Part shown: positions 7,433-15,216 of the stretch, in pieces
Layout: each line of letters starts with the position of its first letter
How positions within the stretch are numbered: position 1 is the first letter of the stretch
From: Hyphomicrobiales bacterium
Lineage (GTDB): Bacteria; Pseudomonadota; Alphaproteobacteria; Rhizobiales; Rhizobiaceae
DNA length: 64,000 nucleotides
Reading direction: 5' to 3'
Assembly: GCA_900471525.1 (NCBI GenBank)
Contig: UCEZ01000027.1
Coordinates: 1 to 64,000 of the forward strand
Notes under the pieces: generated by a model
The model's database searches: none
Told to the model about the DNA's origin: nothing
Seen by the model: the letters and a program-made list of their open reading frames with translations, nothing else
Program-made: the position numbers and the translations under genes

Positions 7433-8388
7433 AGAATTCCGGGCGCGGCGTCAAGGTCGTGATCGTCGTCCTGCCTGAATCGTCGATCATGTCGCTTGCC
7501 TCGGTGCTGGATCCGATGCGTGCCGCCAACCGGGTTGCCGGCAGGGCGCTGTTCGAATGGGACATCCTGTCTCCAGACGGTCAACCGGTTCTGCTGACCT
7601 GCGGCGTCTCGATCGCCGTGGACGGACTGTTTTCGGCCCGGGCGGAAGGCGATTTCCTGTTGGTCATCGGCGGCTTCAACCTGGAGCGCTATGCGGGAAA
7701 AGCGTTCATCGCCGCATTGCAGGCCTGCGCCCGGCATTTCTCCGTCGTCGCCGGCATCGAATCGGGATGCTGGCTGCTGGCGCGCTCCGGCCTGGTCAAC
7801 GGCCGCACGGCAACAGCGCATTGGGAGGAACTGGAAGATTTCGCGCTGGCGTTTCCAGACGTTGCCGTCCGGGCTGACCGGTTCGTGACAGACGGTAAAT
7901 TCTGGACGTCGGGTGGCGCGTCGCCGACGTTCGACATGATGCTGCACATGATTCGCCAGCGATTCGGCTCGGCCGTCGCGCTCGATGTCGCGAGCATCTT
8001 CGTCTATGACGAGACGCATGCGGCAACCGATGCCCAGCCGCTGGTTTCGCTCGGCCGCATGGAGGCGCTCGATCCGGAGCTTGCCCGGGCGATCCGGCTG
8101 ATGGAGCGCACGCTCGATCGGCCGTTGTCGGTCGCAGCCCTTGCGCTGCGCGTCGGGCAGTCGCAGCGCAAGCTCGAAATGCGTTTCGCCAAGGCTCTCG
8201 GCATCAGCCCGGGTATTTATTACCTGCGGCTGCGCCTCCAGGCGGCGCACCGGCTGGTCAGCGATACGCAGCTGAGCATACGCGAAATCGCCCTTCGCTC
8301 CGGCTTCGACAGCCTGTCGTCCTTTTCCCGCGCTTTTAAGCACCAGTACGGCGAAAGCCCGTTGAAACTGCGCCAGGGACGTCGATGA
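7420..8388 (+). CDS. GlxA-type transcriptional regulator (DJ-1/PfpI domain plus AraC HTH)
   Basis: The 322-residue product joins an N-terminal DJ-1/PfpI-like domain (about residues 11-185, VKVVIVVLPESSIMSLASVLDPMRAANR onward) to a C-terminal AraC-type DNA-binding domain with two helix-turn-helix units (about 222-318; LSVAALALRVGQSQRKLEMRFAKALGISPGIYYLRLRLQAAHRL, then IREIALRSGFDSLSSFSRAFKHQYGESP). The relatives include regulators of arginine, betaine, carnitine and choline metabolism; the ligand here is unknown. In the N-terminal domain the residue at the usual nucleophile position lies in GIESGCWLLA. The ATG at 7420 is needed because the conserved strand begins at residue 11. No ribosome binding site is visible and a promoter may place transcription start at or near the ATG, so the message may be leaderless. 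Confidence 0.9.
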   Translation: MLSNENSGRGVKVVIVVLPESSIMSLASVLDPMRAANRVAGRALFEWDILSPDGQPVLLTCGVSIAVDGLFSARAEGDFLLVIGGFNLERYAGKAFIAALQACARHFSVVAGIESGCWLLARSGLVNGRTATAHWEELEDFALAFPDVAVRADRFVTDGKFWTSGGASPTFDMMLHMIRQRFGSAVALDVASIFVYDETHAATDAQPLVSLGRMEALDPELARAIRLMERTLDRPLSVAALALRVGQSQRKLEMRFAKALGISPGIYYLRLRLQAAHRLVSDTQLSIREIALRSGFDSLSSFSRAFKHQYGESPLKLRQGRR

Positions 8389-8542
8389 CGGCGGTCGTGG
8401 CCGTACAATTCCGAGGGCTGCCATTCCGCATCAGTGCTTCTCCGCCGCGTTCAGTCGGACAAACCCGGAAAATCTCGCTGCCTACCTTGTCCGCGTCACA
8501 ATGTCCGTCATATTCCTCCACCGAATGGAGAGAGCAACACCA

Positions 8543-8872
8543 ATGAAAACAATGATTCTGGCCGCTGCGATTGGCCTTTCAAGCCTGATGCTTGCAGGCT
8601 GCGTCAGCGAGAGCGTTTCCTATGACGATGGCTACTATTCGCGTCCACGCGATTATGCCGATCGATATGGCCGCGATGAGCGCTGGCGCGACAGGGACGA
8701 TTATTCGGGTCGTCGCGACTATGACCGCCGGGACCGGGGCGACGAAGAACGCCGCGCTGAACGGCGCGATAGAGACTACGGAAGGGGCGATGACAGTCGC
8801 TGCAACCGCGATCCGCGCTGCGAAGTGCCGGAATACAACGAGGAGCGGCCGGGTTACTACCGCCGCGGCTGA
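8543..8872 (+). CDS. small lipoprotein with an Arg/Asp/Tyr-rich low-complexity tail
   Basis: The 109-residue product has a lipoprotein signal with lipobox LAGC (Cys20), so it is probably anchored by lipid in the envelope. The mature part is almost all Arg, Asp, Tyr and Gly (YYSRPRDYADRYGRDERWRD and similar), a mixed-charge disordered sequence, and ends with two cysteines in SRCNRDPRCEVPEYN. I chose the ATG at 8543, with GGAGAG about ten bases upstream and the lipobox at the normal distance. The function is unknown. A hairpin with six-base arms (8874-8888) follows the stop but has no T-run. Confidence 0.65.
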   Translation: MKTMILAAAIGLSSLMLAGCVSESVSYDDGYYSRPRDYADRYGRDERWRDRDDYSGRRDYDRRDRGDEERRAERRDRDYGRGDDSRCNRDPRCEVPEYNEERPGYYRRG

Positions 8873-9090
8873 CAGCCGCAAGGCGGCTGAAGTCCGGGTC
8901 GGGTCGGCTGGATGTAATACGACAGCGAAATTAACGTTCGCCGACATGCAGGCTGTGTTGTTCGGGAGGTGTGGTGCCTTCGGTCGAACCGCTGGACGGA
9001 CGGCGTCAGCGCCAAGAGCCTTTGGCGTGGACGTTGACCGCAGCGCCCGCGCCTGCCGCAGGGGAAATCAAAAGAGAGTGCTATGCGACC

Positions 9091-9795
9091 ATGCCACGTA
9101 AGAAGCTAGGCTGCTTGCCGACTGTGATGCTCTCGCTGATCGCGATCATCGCAGCGATCGCCGGATGGTTCTATTGGTCCTTCCCGGAAACGATCCTCCG
9201 CTACAGGCTGACGGCAGAGTTCCGCGTCAATGGTAAACTGGTTAGCGGGTCAGGTGTCTGGCAGGTCAAGTACCAGCCGACGATTTGCTCCGATCACTGC
9301 ACGACTCAAGCGAAGTTGACTGCAGAGGCGATTCCTATCGAACTTGGCGCGAAGCGGGGAACACTCTGGATTTTGTTGCGGCAGAGGAACGACTCACAAG
9401 ACTATCAGTTTGAGTTGAAAACAAAGCCGGAATGGATTGTTCCTTATCTATTTGGACATTCTCCATTTTCGCCGCCGTCATTTCCAAAGTATGTGCGCGG
9501 CTTAAGGCAAATACACGGAACCGTGCATCCCACGCTCAGCCAGTTGCCACAGATGGTAATTTTACCAAATGACGAATTGCCCACGAAATATCAATGGGTG
9601 GGAGCGGGGCCTGGCGGTGTCGATCTGGGGCCTCTGCCCGAATTTGTCAGCGCCACGATCTCAATTACCGACGAACCACCGAGCATCGGAATACGAAAGC
9701 GACTTACCTGGCTCGATGCTGAATACCGCCCAATATTGGCATACGCCGAGTCTACCGGGTTGGTGGTTCGGGATTTTGAGGAGAAACATCCGTGA
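9091..9795 (+). CDS. membrane-anchored protein of unknown function
   Basis: This 234-residue frame has a basic N-terminus (MPRKKLGC), one membrane helix (about residues 11-31, VMLSLIAIIAAIAGWFYWSF) and a long C-terminal part that should face the periplasm. The soluble part has a Cys pair (CSDHC) and many Pro and aromatic residues, and looks beta-rich. I do not recognise a family. Base composition looks more AT-rich than the flanking genes, and it sits just before the 3' end of the convergent tRNA-Lys gene, a common insertion point for foreign DNA. No good ribosome binding site is seen at 9091. The frame could extend upstream to 8971, but the membrane helix favours the shorter form. Confidence 0.5.
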   Translation: MPRKKLGCLPTVMLSLIAIIAAIAGWFYWSFPETILRYRLTAEFRVNGKLVSGSGVWQVKYQPTICSDHCTTQAKLTAEAIPIELGAKRGTLWILLRQRNDSQDYQFELKTKPEWIVPYLFGHSPFSPPSFPKYVRGLRQIHGTVHPTLSQLPQMVILPNDELPTKYQWVGAGPGGVDLGPLPEFVSATISITDEPPSIGIRKRLTWLDAEYRPILAYAESTGLVVRDFEEKHP

Positions 9796-9884
9796 TTACA
9801 GACCAAGACTAAGTCTTTGGCTTAGCCAGCTCGTCCGTGTAAGCCTACTCAACCGCCGATCGGCTCGGATCAGCCACGGTCGTT

Positions 9885-9931
9885 GCGCATGACATGACTT
9901 ACGACAACGCGCATGATATTTCGACAACGCG
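9885..9931. repeat. short interlaced direct repeats beside tRNA-Lys
   Basis: CGACAACGCG occurs at 9902-9911 and 9922-9931, 20 bases apart, and GCGCATGA at 9885-9892 and 9909-9916, 24 bases apart. The cluster lies in an AT-rich gap between the unrecognised gene and the 3' end of tRNA-Lys. It has no assigned role. Confidence 0.4.
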
Positions 9932-9971
9932 AAAAATATTTGCCGGCATATCTGCTAAGTGTTTGATTTTA

Positions 9972-10047
9972 TGGTGAGAGCGCAGGGATTCGAACCCTGG
10001 ACCTACTGATTAAAAGTCAGTTGCTCTACCGGCTGAGCTACGCTCTC
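9972..10047 (-). tRNA. tRNA-Lys (anticodon UUU)
   Basis: The minus strand folds as a 76-nucleotide tRNA. The acceptor GAGAGCG pairs with CGCTCTC, the anticodon stem is ACTGA/TCAGT with loop CTTTTAA (anticodon TTT), the T arm is CAGGG-TTCGAAT-CCCTG, and the CCA end is encoded. It decodes AAA and AAG lysine codons. Confidence 0.97.
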
Positions 10048-10238
10048 CCAGGACCGGACTGTCGTGCCCGGCGGAAGTGGGCGGACATATGCACAGCGGG
10101 CTTGTTTTGGTCAACCCAAAAAACGGGCGAAACTGCAAATTCGATGTTTTACAACAAGATCGCCAAAAGGTGATTGGTTTGGCGTCGGCTTCGGCGCTAA
10201 GACGGCGCGAGCTTGTTGCAGGCTGGAGTTCTTACCTG

Positions 10239-10988
10239 GTGTCCATCGCTGATATTTCCATCTGGACCGCTGTTCTGGCGGGCGCGCTGTCTTTCCTGTC
10301 GCCGTGTGTCCTGCCGCTCGTGCCGCCCTATCTCTGTTACATGGCGGGGATATCGGTGGATCAGTTCCGCGGCGGCGAAATGCAGGCTGCGACTGCCGGC
10401 ACGCGCCGCGCGGTCTTCGGCGCTGCCTTCCTGTTCACGCTCGGCTTTGCCACCGTCTTCGTGGCGCTCGGAGCGGGGGCGTCCAGCATCGGCTTGGTGC
10501 TGCGCCAGCATATCGACATACTCTCGCGCATCGGCGGTATTGTCATCATCATCATGGGCCTGCATTTCCTTGGTGTTTTCCGCATCGGGATTCTTGGGCG
10601 AGAGGCGCGCTTCCAGGGCGGCGGAAAGCCGGCGACGCTGTCGGGCGCCTATATCATGGGTCTCGCCTTTGCCTTCGGCTGGACGCCCTGCATCGGTCCC
10701 GTGCTCGGTACGATCCTCGGTGTTGCGGCAGCGCGTGACACGGTCACCGACGGGGCGATGCTGCTTGCCGTTTATTCTCTCGGCCTCGCCATTCCGTTCT
10801 GGATCGCAGCAGGCTTCTCCGGCGCCTTCATGAAGTTCCTGTCGCGCTTCCGCCGGCATCTCGGCCTGGTGGAAAAATTGATGGGCGTGTTTCTGGTGCT
10901 TGCCGGCCTTGCCTTCGTCTTCGGCTTCATCAGCTCCATGGCGATCTGGTTCCAGGAAACCTTTCCAGTCCTGATGCAAATCGGCTAA
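10239..10988 (+). CDS. ccdA: cytochrome c biogenesis protein CcdA
   Basis: The 249-residue product is a six-helix inner-membrane thiol carrier of the CcdA/DsbD family. It moves reducing power from cytoplasmic thioredoxin across the membrane to periplasmic apocytochrome c and thiol proteins. The two redox cysteines are visible in LSPCVLPLVPP (Cys23) and FGWTPCIGP (Cys151), each with its diagnostic prolines. I chose the GTG at 10239 because a GGAG lies ten bases upstream and the protein then begins next to the first helix, as in the family. The open frame extends 54 codons upstream with no membrane or family sequence. The AEC transporter gene follows 31 bases later on the same strand. Confidence 0.9.
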   Translation: MSIADISIWTAVLAGALSFLSPCVLPLVPPYLCYMAGISVDQFRGGEMQAATAGTRRAVFGAAFLFTLGFATVFVALGAGASSIGLVLRQHIDILSRIGGIVIIIMGLHFLGVFRIGILGREARFQGGGKPATLSGAYIMGLAFAFGWTPCIGPVLGTILGVAAARDTVTDGAMLLAVYSLGLAIPFWIAAGFSGAFMKFLSRFRRHLGLVEKLMGVFLVLAGLAFVFGFISSMAIWFQETFPVLMQIG

Positions 10989-11019
10989 GCACGGACTTCA
11001 ACTGAGGCTCCTGCACGCA

Positions 11020-11997
11020 ATGGCCGAAATATCCGGTTTGGTACTACCGTTCTTCGGCCTGATCTTCCTTGGTTATCTGACGGCCAAGCTGGCACGGAAC
11101 CCCGCCGGCGAAGGCGCCGGCGACGCCATGGGCTGGCTCAACACCTTCATCATCTATCTGGCGCTGCCCGCGTTGTTCTTCAAACTGGTGTCGAAGACGC
11201 CAATCGAGCAACTGACCCGCTTCGACTTCGTCCTTTCCTCCATCGGCGCCACCTACACGGTGTTCGCGCTCGTCTTCGCGGCAGGCTATCTGATCCGCCG
11301 CAACTCCCTGGCGGAATCGACGGTTCAGGGACTGGCCGGGGCCTACGGCAATATCGGCTATATGGGGCCGGGTCTGGCGTTGCTGGCGCTCGGAGAACCA
11401 GCAGCAGTACCGGTGGCGCTGATCTTCTGCTTCGAGAACGTGCTGCATTTCACGGTCGCGCCGGCGATGATGGCGCTTGCCGGGGACGAGAAGAGTTCGC
11501 CCGGCAGGCTGGTCGCGAATATCGGCAAGAAGATTGTGCTCCACCCATTCATCCTGTCGACGATCGCCGGCGTGATAGCGGCCTACTTCTCGTTCCAACC
11601 GCAGCTGCCGGTCCAGAGGCTGATCGACTATCTGGCGCAAGCCGCTGCCCCGTGCGCATTGTTCGCCATGGGTGTGACTCTGGCCCTGCGGCCACTCAAG
11701 CGCATTCCGGCCGAGATCGGCTATATCGTTCCGGCAAAGCTGATCCTTCACCCGGTGCTGATGTATCTGGTTCTGAGCTTTGTCGGTAATTTCGAGCCGG
11801 TCTGGGTGCAGACGGCGGTGCTCCTGGCGTCGCTGCCGACGGCGACCAATGTGTTCGTCATCGGCCAGCAATACGGCGTCTGGCAGGAGCGGGCGTCGGC
11901 AACGATCCTGATCACCACCGTTCTGTCGGTGGCAACGGTAACGATCCTGCTCTACCTCATCAGTTCAGGCGCTCTTCCGGCCGATCTTTTCCCGTAG
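11020..11997 (+). CDS. AEC family transporter (auxin efflux carrier-like permease)
   Basis: The 325-residue protein is highly hydrophobic, with about ten membrane helices in two halves of five, as expected for the AEC/BART family. Typical features are NTFIIYLALPALFFKLV in the first half and YGNIGYMGPGLALLALGE next to the crossover helix. Bacterial members export or import small organic acids such as malate or malonate; the substrate cannot be read from the sequence. It follows ccdA closely and may be co-transcribed. Its last 33 bases overlap the 3' end of the convergent hydroxylase gene. Confidence 0.85.
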   Translation: MAEISGLVLPFFGLIFLGYLTAKLARNPAGEGAGDAMGWLNTFIIYLALPALFFKLVSKTPIEQLTRFDFVLSSIGATYTVFALVFAAGYLIRRNSLAESTVQGLAGAYGNIGYMGPGLALLALGEPAAVPVALIFCFENVLHFTVAPAMMALAGDEKSSPGRLVANIGKKIVLHPFILSTIAGVIAAYFSFQPQLPVQRLIDYLAQAAAPCALFAMGVTLALRPLKRIPAEIGYIVPAKLILHPVLMYLVLSFVGNFEPVWVQTAVLLASLPTATNVFVIGQQYGVWQERASATILITTVLSVATVTILLYLISSGALPADLFP

Positions 11998-13170
11998 GGC
12001 GCCGCGCAAGGACTGCAGGGCGCTGCCGGGATTGAGCCCCTCGCGCATCATCAGGTTGCGCAGCGGCGCAACGCTTGCCAAAGCCTGCAATCCGGCCGCG
12101 CGCAGCATCTGTACCGGCAGGAAATCCGACAGCAGTGAACGGTTGAGCAGATCGACGCTGACGGTGCGGGTCAGGATATCCGCCCGCCGCTTGCGGTCGT
12201 AACGCCCGCCGAAATCATTCGGAATGGCCGAGGACCCAAGCAGCGAGACGGCGGCCATGATGTCGCGAAGGCTGAGGTTGAGCCCCTGCGCGCCGATCGG
12301 GGGGAAGGCGTGGGCTGCTTCACCGATGAGGATCGCGCGTCCCTTGCCAAAGGATCTGGCAGCCATGCCGGACAGCGGGAACGACTGCGGCGTACCTTCG
12401 ACGGTCACTTTTCCGAGCATCGACTGCATGCGTTGTTCCACAGCCATCGATAGCGCATCGGGCGAAAGCGCCAGCGTCGCTTCCGTGTCCTCCGGTTTTT
12501 GTACCCAGACAAGGCTGGACCGCAAACCGCCGGGCAGGGGCACCTGTGTGAATGGCCCATGCGGTGTGTGAAATTCCGTCGATACGTTCTGGTGTGGCAC
12601 CTGATGCGCGAAATTAAGCACCAGGGCGCTTTGCGGATAGGACCAGTTGCGCACCTCTATCCCGGCCGCCTCGCGCACGCCGGACTTTCTGCCGTCGGCG
12701 CCGACGACAAGGTCGGCGGTGATGCTCCGGCCATTGTCGAGCGTCATGATCGCGCGGCCGGTCTCGAAATCGATCCGTGAAAGGCTGGCGACGACGCGGA
12801 CAATCGACGGGCGGTTTTCGGCTTCCTTCTCCAGGAGAGCAAGCAAAGGCGCATTGGGGATATTGTATCCGAACGCGTCGAGCCCGACCTCGGCGGCATG
12901 AAAAGTAACCGTCGGCGCGCGCAAAAGCCGGTTCGTCCCGTCGATGATCCGCATGCTGGACAATGGTGCTGCCAAGGGCGCGATCGCCTGCCAGAGGCCA
13001 AGGCCCCGGACAAGTTCAAGCGATTGATCCATCAGCGCCGTCGTGCGCCCGTCAGGACGACCGGGCAGCGGCGCGATCAGCGCGACGCTGCGGCCCGAAT
13101 CAGCAAGGGCAAGAGCTGCGAGCGAACCGGCCAAGCCTGCACCGACAACTGCGATTTCGAAGTGCTCCAT
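11965..13170 (-). CDS. UbiH/UbiF family FAD-dependent hydroxylase
   Basis: The 401-residue flavoprotein monooxygenase starts with a Rossmann FAD-binding motif (IAVVGAGLAGSLAALALADSG, residues 5-25). It has the DG motif LVVGADGRKSGVREAAGI and the FAD ribityl-binding GD-like motif LIGEAAHAFPPIGAQGLNLSLRDI. Family members hydroxylate the ubiquinone ring in the membrane; which position this one serves is not clear. I chose the ATG at 13168-13170, with the FAD motif directly after it; a longer frame to 13224 adds only unconserved residues. It is divergent from the phosphatidylcholine synthase gene across 268 bases. Confidence 0.85.
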   Translation of the reverse strand: MEHFEIAVVGAGLAGSLAALALADSGRSVALIAPLPGRPDGRTTALMDQSLELVRGLGLWQAIAPLAAPLSSMRIIDGTNRLLRAPTVTFHAAEVGLDAFGYNIPNAPLLALLEKEAENRPSIVRVVASLSRIDFETGRAIMTLDNGRSITADLVVGADGRKSGVREAAGIEVRNWSYPQSALVLNFAHQVPHQNVSTEFHTPHGPFTQVPLPGGLRSSLVWVQKPEDTEATLALSPDALSMAVEQRMQSMLGKVTVEGTPQSFPLSGMAARSFGKGRAILIGEAAHAFPPIGAQGLNLSLRDIMAAVSLLGSSAIPNDFGGRYDRKRRADILTRTVSVDLLNRSLLSDFLPVQMLRAAGLQALASVAPLRNLMMREGLNPGSALQSLRGALREKIGRKSA

Positions 13171-13438
13171 GGCGTCCGGTCCCCGTGCATATAAGGTGTT
13201 GCGAGCTTCATTCTTAACCGGCACCGGCGGTTAAGGAAATGGGGTGAAATGGCGCAGTCGCAGGTCCGCATCCACAGGTGATTGCCGGGCTTTTCCAAAC
13301 AGTTGTGATTTTTGCTGGCAGCCAATCTGAAACGGTGCATATTACCGCCAACACCGCGCGACAAGCCGGGTACGGGAGCGTGGGCCGTGACAATGGCCGG
13401 TTCAGCATGCTTCGGGGGAAGCGCAGAGTAAGGACAGG

Positions 13439-14176
13439 GTGCGTCTGCCGATGAAGTTTTTCAATTACAAACGCGTGCCCTACGCGGAAATCCGCGCCTT
13501 TTCCGTCCATATCCTCACTGCATCCGGCTCATTCCTGGCCTTTCTCGGCGTTGTTGCCGCGGCTGAGCATCGGTTTGTCGACATGTTCTGGTGGTTGGGT
13601 CTGGCACTTGCGGTCGACGGCATCGACGGCCCGATCGCCCGCAGGGTGCGCGTCAAGGAAGTGCTGCCGAACTGGTCTGGCGATACACTCGATAATGTCA
13701 TCGACTATGTTACCTACGTGCTGCTTCCGGCCTTTGCGTTGTATCAGAGCGGCATGATTGGTGAACCCTGGTCCTTCGTTGCCGCCGGCGCCATCGTGAT
13801 GTCGAGCGCCATCTACTATGCCGACATGGGAATGAAGACCGACGAATATTTCTTCTCCGGCTTTCCCGTCGTCTGGAACATGGTCGTATTTACACTGTTC
13901 GTCATCGACGCCAGCGAAGTGGCGGCCTCGATCGTCGTCTTCGTTTCGGTCTTCCTGACCTTTATGCCGATCAACTTCCTGCATCCGGTGCGCGTCCAGC
14001 GGCTGAGACCGCTTAATCTCGTGGTCTTTACAGTCTGGTCGGTGCTCAGCGGCTATGCGCTGCTGCTGCATTTCGACACGCCCGCATGGGTCGTTGCCGG
14101 TGTTGTCGGCACAGGTCTCTATCTCTATGTCATTGGTTTCGTCTTGCAGATATTTCCCCGCCTTGGACGGGGTTGA
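13439..14176 (+). CDS. pcs: phosphatidylcholine synthase
   Basis: The 245-residue inner-membrane enzyme condenses choline with CDP-diacylglycerol to make phosphatidylcholine, the route typical of rhizobia, Agrobacterium and Brucella. The CDP-alcohol phosphotransferase signature is seen in DGIDGPIARRVRVKEVLPNWSGDTLDNVIDY (Asp, Gly, Arg and two late Asp residues that bind metal and substrate). It is followed by YVLLPAFALYQSGMIG and about seven membrane helices. The sequence closely resembles the Sinorhizobium meliloti Pcs as I remember it. Two starts are possible: a GTG at 13439 with AAGGA four bases upstream, and an ATG at 13451 (MKFFNYKRVPYAEIRAFS), where known homologues start. The quinone oxidoreductase gene follows nine bases after the stop. 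Confidence 0.93.
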   Translation: MRLPMKFFNYKRVPYAEIRAFSVHILTASGSFLAFLGVVAAAEHRFVDMFWWLGLALAVDGIDGPIARRVRVKEVLPNWSGDTLDNVIDYVTYVLLPAFALYQSGMIGEPWSFVAAGAIVMSSAIYYADMGMKTDEYFFSGFPVVWNMVVFTLFVIDASEVAASIVVFVSVFLTFMPINFLHPVRVQRLRPLNLVVFTVWSVLSGYALLLHFDTPAWVVAGVVGTGLYLYVIGFVLQIFPRLGRG

Positions 14177-14185
14177 GGAGGTTTC

Positions 14186-15163
14186 ATGGCACAGGCCATC
14201 ATGGTGCGCACGCTCGGCGGGCCGGAAGTTCTCAAGATCGAGGGGATCACACTTTCGGCACCGGGACCGGGTGAAGTCCAGATACGTCAGATCGCCGTCG
14301 GCGTGAATTTCATTGACGTCTATTTCCGTACCGGCCTCTACAAGTCGGCCGAGGGGCTGCCTTTCATTCCGGGTAAGGAAGGTGCCGGCATCGTCACTGC
14401 CGTGGGCGACAATGTCAGCACCTTCTCAGTCGGCGACCGTGTGGCCTATGCTTCTTCCGACGGTGCCTATAGCAGCGAGCGCAATATCGAGATTTCGCAA
14501 CTGGTGAAGGTGCCTGACGATATCACGCTGGAAACGGCGGCGGCGATGATGCTGAAGGGCATGACGGCGCAATACCTGCTCAATCAGACCTTCAAGGTCG
14601 GCCCCGAAACCACTTTGCTGTTCCATGCGGCAGCCGGCGGCGTCGGCTTGATCGCAGGCCAATGGGCCAAGGCACTTGGCGCCACCGTCATTGGTACCGC
14701 AGGTTCGCAGGACAAGATCGACCTGGCACTTGCCCATGGCTACGACCATGTCATCAACTATCGTACGGACAATTTCGTCGCCCAGGTCAAGGAGATCACC
14801 GGCGGCAAGGGCGTCGATGTCGTCTATGACTCGGTTGGCAAGGACACCTATCCTGCATCGCTCGACTGCATTAAGCCGCGAGGCCTCTGGGTCAGTTTCG
14901 GAAATTCCTCCGGTCCTGTCGAAGGCGTCAACATCGGCATCCTCGCGCAAAAGGGCTCGCTGTTTGCGACGCGTCCGACCCTGTTCAGCCACGTTTCGAC
15001 GCGGCCCGCTCTGGAGGCATGTGCAAATTCTCTGTTTGATATTGTGCAAAGCAACAAAGTGCGTATCAATATCAACCAGACCTATGCGCTTGCCGATGCA
15101 AGCCAGGCGCATGCGGATCTCGAAGCAAGAAAAACGAGCGGAACAACATTGCTGATTCCTTGA
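14186..15163 (+). CDS. qor: NADPH:quinone oxidoreductase (zinc-free medium-chain dehydrogenase)
   Basis: The 325-residue cytoplasmic enzyme belongs to the zeta-crystallin/QOR branch of medium-chain dehydrogenases, which reduce quinones with NADPH. It has the N-terminal GroES-like fold (FIDVYFRTGLYKSAEGLPFIPGKEGAG), then the nucleotide-binding motif AAAGGVGLIAGQWAKALGA and the QOR-type VDVVYDSVGKDTYPASLDCIKPRGLWVSFG. The zinc-binding cysteines of alcohol dehydrogenases are absent, as usual in this branch. GAGGAGG lies five bases before the ATG. It sits nine bases behind pcs and is probably co-transcribed; the ABC import operon starts 53 bases later on the same strand. Confidence 0.9.
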   Translation: MAQAIMVRTLGGPEVLKIEGITLSAPGPGEVQIRQIAVGVNFIDVYFRTGLYKSAEGLPFIPGKEGAGIVTAVGDNVSTFSVGDRVAYASSDGAYSSERNIEISQLVKVPDDITLETAAAMMLKGMTAQYLLNQTFKVGPETTLLFHAAAGGVGLIAGQWAKALGATVIGTAGSQDKIDLALAHGYDHVINYRTDNFVAQVKEITGGKGVDVVYDSVGKDTYPASLDCIKPRGLWVSFGNSSGPVEGVNIGILAQKGSLFATRPTLFSHVSTRPALEACANSLFDIVQSNKVRININQTYALADASQAHADLEARKTSGTTLLIP

Positions 15164-15216
15164 GACAAGCCGGAGAGGCAGCCAAGGCAGCGGAGCATTG
15201 AGAAAAGAGGGGCGGC

